Assembly (NCBI GenBank): GCA_964517265.1
Contig: CAZFBS010000068.1
Coordinates: forward strand, 1-10,703
Reading direction: 5' to 3'
Length of the DNA stretch: 10,703 nucleotides
DNA from: REEP01 sp964517265
GTDB lineage: Bacteria > Pseudomonadota > Alphaproteobacteria > Rhodospirillales > Defluviicoccaceae
This document shows, piece by piece, positions 6,210 through 10,703 of the stretch. The notes beneath the pieces were generated by a model that searched no databases, had not been told where the DNA came from, and saw only the letters and a list, made by a program, of their open reading frames with translations. Each line of letters begins with the position of its first letter. Positions within the stretch are counted from its first letter, which is position 1. The position numbers were made by a program, and so were the translations under genes.

Positions 6210-7079
6210 ATGATCTTCGGTCTGCTCGTTGCCGCGATGGTGCTGCCGCCCGTTGCCGCCGCCTCGTCCAGCGCGCCGGACACTCTCGTCGTGGCGCGAC
6301 CGAGTCCGCCTCCCCAGTCCCGAAACGCCACCACCTCCACCTCCACCTCCGCGATGAAGTGGGACTTCGCCGGGCTCAAGGCGCGTCTGTTCAATCTGAG
6401 GAACGCCAGCCGCGACGTGCTGCACCGGCTGAGCGAAGAGGCGCGGGTGCAGGTGGCGGCGATGGAGCAGGTGATCGCGCAGACCGGGCTCGATGTCGAC
6501 GATCTGATCACCGATTCGCGCCATGATCATCAGGCCACGGGCGGGCCCTTCGTGGCCATCGCGCCTGCGGCGAAGAATGCCCACGGCAGCCGGATCGATG
6601 CCAGCCTGAGCTCCGAGCTGGTGCGTTTGGATCTGCTGCGCGATGTGATCCGTTCGCTGCCGTTGGCCGAGCCGATCGCCGTTTATAAGCTTTCCAGTGC
6701 GTTCGGCAAGCGCCGCGATCCGTTCAATCGGCGCTGGGCCGTGCACCAGGGTCTCGATTTCACAGCGCCGTTGAAGACGCCGATCATGGCGACGGCGCCG
6801 GGGGTGGTGGTGTTCGCAGGCTGGAAGGGAAGCTATGGCCGGCTGGTGGAGATCAGCCACGGGCCGCGTGTCGTCACCCGCTATGCGCATCTTGCAAAGA
6901 TCCTGGTCAACGAGGGCGAGACGGTCGAGACGGGCACACGCATCGGCCTGCTCGGCAGCTCGGGGCGGAGCAGCGGGCCTCATCTTCATTACGAAGTTCT
7001 GTTCGACGATGTCCATCGGGATCCGATGATGTTCATCGAGGCGGGGCGCACGGCGCCGATTCTTGCGGCGGCCCAATGA
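6210..7079 (+). CDS. Exported M23 family (LytM/LysM-less) metallopeptidase
   Basis: 289-aa predicted periplasmic zinc endopeptidase that would cut peptide cross-links in peptidoglycan. Residues 1-18 are a hydrophobic export signal, followed by a Pro/Thr/Ser-rich stretch (30-48) and a helical, possibly coiled-coil region (about 50-150). The LytM domain is about 155-280, with zinc ligands His179 and Asp183 (HQGLDF) and His260, and catalytic-site His227 (YAHL) and His258 (PHLHYE). All are present, so it is probably active rather than an EnvC-like activator. ATG 6210 is chosen for the signal sequence and GAGAAG five bases upstream. The signal then lacks basic residues; an in-frame ATG at 6147 would add an arginine-rich n-region, so the start is open. 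A hexamer repeat (ACCTCC) codes for the TS run near residue 43. Confidence 0.87.
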   Translation: MIFGLLVAAMVLPPVAAASSSAPDTLVVARPSPPPQSRNATTSTSTSAMKWDFAGLKARLFNLRNASRDVLHRLSEEARVQVAAMEQVIAQTGLDVDDLITDSRHDHQATGGPFVAIAPAAKNAHGSRIDASLSSELVRLDLLRDVIRSLPLAEPIAVYKLSSAFGKRRDPFNRRWAVHQGLDFTAPLKTPIMATAPGVVVFAGWKGSYGRLVEISHGPRVVTRYAHLAKILVNEGETVETGTRIGLLGSSGRSSGPHLHYEVLFDDVHRDPMMFIEAGRTAPILAAAQ

Positions 7080-7180
7080 TGGCCGCCAACGGAACTCGGC
7101 CGCGGCGTTCACGCAATCTTAACGGTGCCGGTTCCATCATCGCCGCCTGACCCATCAGGAGCCGTGCGCGCGGCGATGTC

Positions 7181-7609
7181 ATGAAAATAGGACCCCTTTC
7201 CGGTAAGCCCGCGGCCGAGCGCAAACGCGCCACCCCGCGCGCGGCGCAGAGCGGCCCCGCCTTCAGCCAATACCTTGATACGGCGGCGAGGGCGGATCTT
7301 CCCTCGGCACCGGCGGCGGGGAGTCTTTGCGGTGCCGATCCCCTGCTCGGACTCCAGCAGATCGAGAGCGCGACCGAGCGGCACGGGCGCGCGCGTGCCC
7401 TTCGCCGCGCGGACATCATCCTCGATCAGCTGGCCGAGTTGCAGGCCGATCTGCTTGCCGGTGCGATTCCCGCGAGCCGGTTGCAGGCATTGACCAAGAT
7501 GCTGCAAGGACAGCGCTGCCGCGTCGACGATCCTGCATTGACAGCGCTGATCGACGAGATCGAACTACGCGCGGAAGTCGAACTCGCCAAGTTCGACGCG
7601 GGCGGCTGA
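7181..7609 (+). CDS. fliX: Flagellar assembly protein FliX
   Basis: 142-aa FliX-type protein. In Caulobacter, FliX works with the sigma-54 activator FlbD to couple assembly of the early flagellar basal body to transcription of later flagellar genes. Seen here: the typical MKI-type N-terminus, a low-complexity Ala/Arg/Pro region to about residue 48, then the conserved LLGLQQIE block (about 55-62) and a mostly helical C-terminal half with RRADIILDQLAELQADLL. The length fits the family. ATG 7181 lacks a close ribosome site. AGGAG sits about 18 nt upstream and instead serves a tiny frame (GTG, six codons) whose TGA overlaps the fliX ATG, which hints at coupling. No other flagellar gene is in the window except possibly the peptidase before it. 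Confidence 0.8.
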   Translation: MKIGPLSGKPAAERKRATPRAAQSGPAFSQYLDTAARADLPSAPAAGSLCGADPLLGLQQIESATERHGRARALRRADIILDQLAELQADLLAGAIPASRLQALTKMLQGQRCRVDDPALTALIDEIELRAEVELAKFDAGG

Positions 7610-7720
7610 AGAGATGAGCCGGGCGGGGTGCCCGCAGATCGAGGCCGGAATCGTGCGCACGGGGCGCGAAGTCCGATCGCGCCGACAACCCGTTATCCGC
7701 GAAGCGAGTCCACAAATTGC

Positions 7721-7749
7721 TTGCGGCGATTTGCGCGCGTTCATATATT
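7721..7749 (+). promoter_or_regulatory. Promoter of dksA
   Basis: TTGCGG (7721-7726), a 17-bp spacer and TATATT (7744-7749), giving a start near 7756 and a leader of about 40 nt. This placement argues against the upstream ATG at 7760 as the dksA start. Confidence 0.6.
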
Positions 7750-7795
7750 TCGCCCGCCGATGCCAATAAGGTTTTGCGGAGGATATCAGCCGAGC

Positions 7796-8227
7796 ATGCG
7801 CATCGTACTTCCCCCCGACTACCGCCCGAGCGACGATGAACCGTTCATGAATCCCCGGATGCGGGAATATTTCCGGCAGAAACTGCTTCGCTGGCGGGGG
7901 GAGTTGGTGGAAGAGGCGCACGAGACCTTGCACAGCCTTCGCGAAGGGGCGGTGATCGAGGCCGATATCGCCGATCGCGCCACTTCCGAGGCGAACCGAG
8001 CGCTGGAGCTGCGCACCCGGGACCGTGCGCGCAAGCTGATCGCCAAAATCGACGCCGCGCTCGAGCGGATCGAAGACGGCACCTACGGCTATTGTCAGGA
8101 GACCCATGAAGCCATCGGCATTTCGCGGCTGGACGCAAGGCCGATCGCGACCTTGAGCCTCGAGGCGCAGGAACGGCACGAGCGGATGGAACGCACCCAC
8201 CGGATGGAGCCGAACGCGGAGGAATAG
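7796..8227 (+). CDS. dksA: RNA polymerase-binding transcription factor DksA
   Basis: 143-aa DksA, which binds the secondary channel of RNA polymerase and with ppGpp reshapes promoter use, notably at rRNA promoters, during starvation. The coiled coil spans about 20-95. Its acidic tip keeps the DxxDxA motif (Asp57, Asp60, Ala62). The C-terminal finger has only one cysteine of the usual four (Cys100; the others are Thr103, Ser121 and Ala124), so it should not bind zinc. That form is common in alphaproteobacteria as I recall them. The C-terminal helix (SLEAQERHER) is conserved. ATG 7796 is preferred over in-frame ATG 7760 from the promoter position, GGAGG at 7778-7782 (a rather long 13-nt spacing) and the family N-terminus. 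Confidence 0.93.
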   Translation: MRIVLPPDYRPSDDEPFMNPRMREYFRQKLLRWRGELVEEAHETLHSLREGAVIEADIADRATSEANRALELRTRDRARKLIAKIDAALERIEDGTYGYCQETHEAIGISRLDARPIATLSLEAQERHERMERTHRMEPNAEE

Positions 8228-8254
8228 GACCTTCGCTCCTCGCGCCCTCGCGGT

Positions 8255-8275
8255 GGCGCCCTTGGGGGTGGCGCC
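8255..8275. other. Small hairpin between convergent dksA and thioesterase genes
   Basis: GGCGCC (8255-8260) and GGCGCC (8270-8275) can pair around a 9-nt loop in the 64-bp spacer where two genes converge. There is no T tract on either side, so an intrinsic terminator role is only possible. Confidence 0.25.
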
Positions 8276-8291
8276 GTCAGGGATGGGGCCC

Positions 8292-8741
8292 TCAGGGCGA
8301 CGATGAGAAAACCACCGCCATCGCGCCCTGGGCGATCGCGCACAGACCGGCTTGGCCGTCGGCGCCGACCGACGAGAGATCGGCCCGACAGACGATCAAC
8401 CGCCGCCCCGGCTTCATCACTCGGCCATGCGCCAGCAACGCTGCGCCGGCCGCGGGAGCAAGCAGGTTGACCTTGTACTCTGCGCCTACCACATTGCTCC
8501 CCGCCGGTGCCAGCGTGGCGGCGGCCGCACCCATCACCGCCTCCGCCACACTGCCGATCACACCACCATGAAAAACCCCATCCTGCTGACCGAGTTCGGT
8601 GCGGTACGCGAGCCGGAACACCACCTCGCCCGCATCGACGCGGGCGAGCGCAACCCCGATCAACCGGAGAAACCCTTGAGCGGCCACATAGCGCTCGACG
8701 AACGCACGAAAATCTGGATTTGGAGGTTCGAATTGGGTCAA
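8292..8741 (-). CDS. PaaI-type hotdog-fold thioesterase
   Basis: 149-aa single-domain hotdog protein of the PaaI/YdiI-like acyl-CoA thioesterase group. The family's catalytic region is visible as GVFHGGVIGSVAEAVMGAAA (56-74), with His58-Gly59-Gly60 and an acidic Glu67 in the helix where the catalytic Asp/Glu normally lies. EYKVNLLAPA (88-97) and the strands after it complete the fold. The substrate cannot be told from sequence. No ATG is available; the frame opens after a TGA and TTG 8741, with GGAAAG 8 bp upstream, is the only plausible start. It is a single leftward gene between two rightward ones, with its own promoter and a possible operator. Confidence 0.85.
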   Translation of the reverse strand: MTQFEPPNPDFRAFVERYVAAQGFLRLIGVALARVDAGEVVFRLAYRTELGQQDGVFHGGVIGSVAEAVMGAAAATLAPAGSNVVGAEYKVNLLAPAAGAALLAHGRVMKPGRRLIVCRADLSSVGADGQAGLCAIAQGAMAVVFSSSP

Positions 8742-8763
8742 CGACGAAGTCTTTCCAGCTGTT

Positions 8764-8784
8764 GGTCGGTATTTCGGTCGGTAT
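8764..8784. promoter_or_regulatory. Pair of 9-bp direct repeats, candidate operator
   Basis: GGTCGGTAT occurs at 8764-8772 and again at 8776-8784, separated by TTC, so the copies are one 12-bp step apart. They lie just after the predicted start of thioesterase transcription and about 23 bp before its TTG codon. A regulator binding there could block that gene. No regulator is identified in the window. Confidence 0.4.
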
Positions 8785-8796
8785 CAGGAACGACGT

Positions 8797-8826
8797 GTTT
8801 TAGCCACGCGGGTACCGGGTATGCAA
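8797..8826 (-). promoter_or_regulatory. Candidate promoter of the thioesterase gene
   Basis: On the minus strand TTGCAT (8826-8821), an 18-bp spacer and TAAAAC (8802-8797), starting near 8790. The elements are fair but not strong. Confidence 0.4.
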
Positions 8827-8893
8827 CGGGGTTGGCGAGGCGTTTTTGTCCCGATCGCCGCGTCCGGCGACATTCCGGCTCGTGTGTGCGCCG

Positions 8894-9784
8894 ATGAAAC
8901 TCCTGACAGTCGAGCACAAGACGGTCTACAGCTATGCCAAGCCCGTCACATTGGGCCTCCACCGCATGTTGATCCGGCCGCGCGACAGCCATGACATGCG
9001 TCTTCTGGAAACCGGGTTGATCATCAAGCCGGCCCCTTCGCGGGTGACCTGGCTGCACGACGTCTTCAGCAACTCGGTTGCGGTGGCGGAATTCGAGGGG
9101 CAGACCGACATCCTGTCGATCGAAAGCCGGATCGTGCTGCGACGCTATCCCGCCGCCGCACCCCCGGACCTCGAGCTGTTTCCGCTGGCACCCGATGCCG
9201 AAATGTATCCCTTCTCCTATGCCGACGACGATCTGCCCGACCTGATGCATCTGATCCGCCGCCACTATCCCGATCCAGAGGAGGCGGTGAAACGCTGGGC
9301 AACGGGATTTCTGCTGGACGCGAAGGCAACGCCGACCAACCACCTTTTGCTGACGATGACCCAGGCCATCAAGAATGGTTTCACGTACAAGCCGCGGGAG
9401 AGCAAGGGAACCCAGCCGCCGACAGAGACCCTGGCATTGCGTTCGGGAACATGCCGCGATTACGCACTTTTGATGATGGAAGCCCTTCGCGCCCTGGGAC
9501 TGGCAAGCCGCTTTATCACTGGCTATCTGTATGATCCGGCAGTCGATGCAGGCGAGGAAGCGATGACCGGCGGTGGTGCGACCCACGCATGGGCATCCGT
9601 TTACCTCCCCGGCGCCGGCTGGACCGAATTCGATCCGACCAATGGCAGCGAGAGCGGCCAGAACCTGATCCGGGTGGCCGCGACGCGCGATCCAAGCCAA
9701 GCGATCCCGATCAGCGGGACCTGGTCGGGCCGTGAAGGCGACTTTCAGGGCCTGACGGTGGAAGTCAAGGTCACGTCGGAGTAG
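8894..9784 (+). CDS. Transglutaminase-like cysteine protease family protein
   Basis: 296-aa cytoplasmic protein with the bacterial transglutaminase-like N-terminal region (about 1-85, beginning LLTVEHKTVYSY) followed by a transglutaminase/protease core (about 150-255). The catalytic triad is intact: Cys187 (RSGTCRDYA), His231 (THAWASVYL) and Asp247 (WTEFDPTNG). In many proteobacteria such proteins are encoded near ATP-grasp and alpha-E proteins and are thought to act on peptide-like tags; those partners are not in this window, so its role here is open. ATG 8894 is chosen because the family N-terminus begins at MKLLTVEH. No clear ribosome site precedes it, and an in-frame GTG at 8882 is an alternative. 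No signal peptide or membrane segment is seen. Confidence 0.88.
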   Translation: MKLLTVEHKTVYSYAKPVTLGLHRMLIRPRDSHDMRLLETGLIIKPAPSRVTWLHDVFSNSVAVAEFEGQTDILSIESRIVLRRYPAAAPPDLELFPLAPDAEMYPFSYADDDLPDLMHLIRRHYPDPEEAVKRWATGFLLDAKATPTNHLLLTMTQAIKNGFTYKPRESKGTQPPTETLALRSGTCRDYALLMMEALRALGLASRFITGYLYDPAVDAGEEAMTGGGATHAWASVYLPGAGWTEFDPTNGSESGQNLIRVAATRDPSQAIPISGTWSGREGDFQGLTVEVKVTSE

Positions 9785-9833
9785 GCGGTGCTGCAACGGC
9801 GGAGCGAAACGTACGACGACGGGCAAAAATAGA

Positions 9834-9876
9834 GGTTGCTTTCGCGTGGCGTGTTTGTCACCGGTAAGCAGCAACC
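9834..9876 (+). repeat. Inverted repeat in the leader of the lipoprotein gene
   Basis: GGTTGCT (9834-9840) and AGCAACC (9870-9876) are perfect 7-bp inverted arms around 29 nt, ending 19 bp before the lipoprotein ATG. If transcribed the structure would sit just before the ribosome site (GAGGA). It could be a leader structure or a protein-binding site; no T tract follows. Confidence 0.35.
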
Positions 9877-9895
9877 ACTACGTGAGGAAATTGCG

Positions 9896-10303
9896 ATGAG
9901 GTTCCGTAAGCTTGTTGTTGCCATGGCGGCAGTACTGGGACTGGCAGCGTGCCAGGGCGGATACGCTGGGCAAAACTATACCCCGATCATTGATGTTTAT
10001 GGGTCACCCGGCAAGGATCCGGCGACGTATCCGGACGATCTGGCAGCGTGCCAGCAGCTTGCCGAACAGCGCAGCCAGGTCGAAGAAGCGGCGCGTGGCG
10101 CCGGCGTCGGGGCGGTCATCGGAGCCGCCGGCGGCGCCATCGGCGGCGCTTTCGCAGGAAAGCCTGGCCTCGGGGCGGGAATTGGCGCGGCGAGCGGAGC
10201 ATTCCTGGGTGGAACCGGCAGCGGCCTGGAAGGCAACGTCAGCCGTCAGGACATCGTGATCAGCTGCATGCGCAACCGCGGCTGGAGTGTGGTCGGACGC
10301 TAG
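9896..10303 (+). CDS. Glycine-zipper outer-membrane lipoprotein, function unknown
   Basis: 135-aa lipoprotein. The signal peptide has a basic start (MRFRK), a hydrophobic core and a lipobox LAAC ending at Cys19. Gln20 after the cysteine predicts sorting to the outer membrane. A middle segment with two more cysteines (near 50 and 125) may form a disulfide. Residues about 68-105 form a run of GxxxG repeats (GAGVGAVIGAAGGAIGGAFAG and similar), the glycine-zipper pattern of membrane-inserting or oligomerising envelope proteins. ATG 9896 is chosen because GAGGA lies 8 bases upstream and the lipoprotein signal starts there. I do not recognise a specific named family beyond this. A long hairpin follows the stop. 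Confidence 0.82.
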   Translation: MRFRKLVVAMAAVLGLAACQGGYAGQNYTPIIDVYGSPGKDPATYPDDLAACQQLAEQRSQVEEAARGAGVGAVIGAAGGAIGGAFAGKPGLGAGIGAASGAFLGGTGSGLEGNVSRQDIVISCMRNRGWSVVGR

Positions 10304-10310
10304 TGGATCG

Positions 10311-10341
10311 GATCCCTCGCTTGGATTCCAAGCGGAGGATC
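10311..10341 (+). terminator. Strong hairpin 8 bp after the lipoprotein stop
   Basis: The 14-nt arms 10311-10324 and 10328-10341 pair at 12 of 14 positions (outer GATCC, inner CGCTTGG) around the 3-nt loop ATT. No T run follows, so it may act as a factor-dependent terminator or an RNA-stabilising 3' end rather than an intrinsic terminator. Confidence 0.4.
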
Positions 10342-10367
10342 GGTCGCTCCACGAAACCGTTGAACTG

Positions 10368-10417
10368 GTGGTTCGATTCAGCCGGCGGATGGAACTCATC
10401 CGTCGGCATCGAACCAC
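10368..10417. repeat. 50-bp near-perfect hairpin
   Basis: The outer arms GTGGTTCGAT (10368-10377) and ATCGAACCAC (10408-10417) pair perfectly. After an unpaired TCA, the inner arms GCCGGCGGATG (10381-10391) and CATCCGTCGGC (10397-10407) pair with one G-T, around a 5-nt loop. That gives 21 pairs. It is too long and regular for chance, but its role is unknown. Confidence 0.75.
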
Positions 10418-10644
10418 GAGCATGACCGCCGCGCTCTGCGTCGGCTGTGGGCCTACTGGTGCACCAACTCAGACGGATGATTCAGCCGAATGGGATCGGA
10501 TGTGCACGAGAAACAATAGGATGCGTGCAGCGACCGCGCATTTTTCGAAAGCGCCGCTGCACTGGGCGCAAGCCCCTCGGGCGAGACCGGGCGGATAGGA
10601 GCGGGATCGGTGGCGCGCCCAGGGCCGTGGCCAAAGTGGCAAGA

Positions 10645-10698
10645 GCCCACTTAGAGCCTGCTCAGCAATTAAGTTGCTGCATGGGTCTTTCAGTGGGC
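10645..10698. repeat. Nested inverted repeat at the right edge
   Basis: Outer arms GCCCACT (10645-10651) and AGTGGGC (10692-10698) enclose inner arms CAGCAA (10663-10668) and TTGCTG (10674-10679) around the loop TTAAG. This could be a structured RNA or the end of a mobile element that continues past the window. Confidence 0.35.
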
Positions 10699-10703
10699 AC
10701 GAT

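Larger units (their letters stand above)
10304..10703. other. 400-bp non-coding tail with several inverted repeats
   Basis: No open frame here has a convincing start, ribosome site or protein character. The stretch holds the hairpins at 10311-10341, 10368-10417 and 10645-10698, a 10-bp direct repeat GATTCAGCCG (10375-10384 and 10479-10488) and four scattered copies of GGATCGG. It may hold a small RNA or a decayed small repeat element; I cannot decide which. Confidence 0.5.

Noticed and set aside
7760..7795. Upstream in-frame ATG for dksA (12 extra residues)
   Set aside because: It would lie about four bases after the predicted transcription start, and the added residues do not fit the family N-terminus.
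8738..9874. Open frame of 378 codons on the minus strand
   Set aside because: It is antisense to the transglutaminase-like gene, which has an intact catalytic triad. The composition is typical of a shadow frame.
10370..10380. tRNA T-arm-like GGTTCGATTC
   Set aside because: No acceptor, D or anticodon arms can be built around it. The bases belong to the 50-bp hairpin.

Overview
The window looks like chromosomal DNA from a GC-rich alphaproteobacterium. The evidence is a FliX flagellar assembly protein (a family confined to Alphaproteobacteria), a DksA with the alphaproteobacterial single-cysteine finger, and a compact type II-C Cas9 of the Parvibaculum lavamentivorans kind (judged from memory, not from a search). 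I cannot name the genus from the sequence.

Positions 1-4670 hold the right-hand end of a complete type II-C CRISPR-Cas locus. The cas9-cas1-cas2 operon runs leftward and its genes are tightly coupled. No csn2 or cas4 is present. At the left edge one 36-bp CRISPR repeat (2-37) marks the cas2-proximal end of an array that lies almost wholly outside the window. Just outside cas9 and pointing away from it is a tracrRNA gene (about 4550-4667) with a 26-bp anti-repeat, a promoter and an intrinsic terminator. The repeat carries its own promoter-like sequence. The same TACAC box appears in the tracrRNA promoter and, inverted, in the anti-repeat facing cas9. This suggests that crRNA, tracrRNA and cas mRNA are all started from versions of one repeat-derived promoter element.

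Positions 4680-5753 hold the leftward housekeeping pair pgpA (phospholipid synthesis) and pncC/cinA C-terminal (NMN deamidase). They converge with the tracrRNA. A gap of about 450 bp (5754-6209) has no recognisable gene.

Positions 6210-8227 run rightward: an exported M23/LytM-type peptidase, fliX and dksA. dksA has a good promoter of its own.

Positions 8292-10303 hold a leftward hotdog thioesterase, then a rightward transglutaminase-like protease and a small glycine-zipper lipoprotein. The thioesterase appears to have a promoter followed by two direct repeats that could be an operator. The last 400 bases (10304-10703) appear non-coding but contain several strong inverted repeats.

The CRISPR system is of a known class. 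The least-described parts are the overlapping cas9/tracrRNA control region and the structured non-coding tail.
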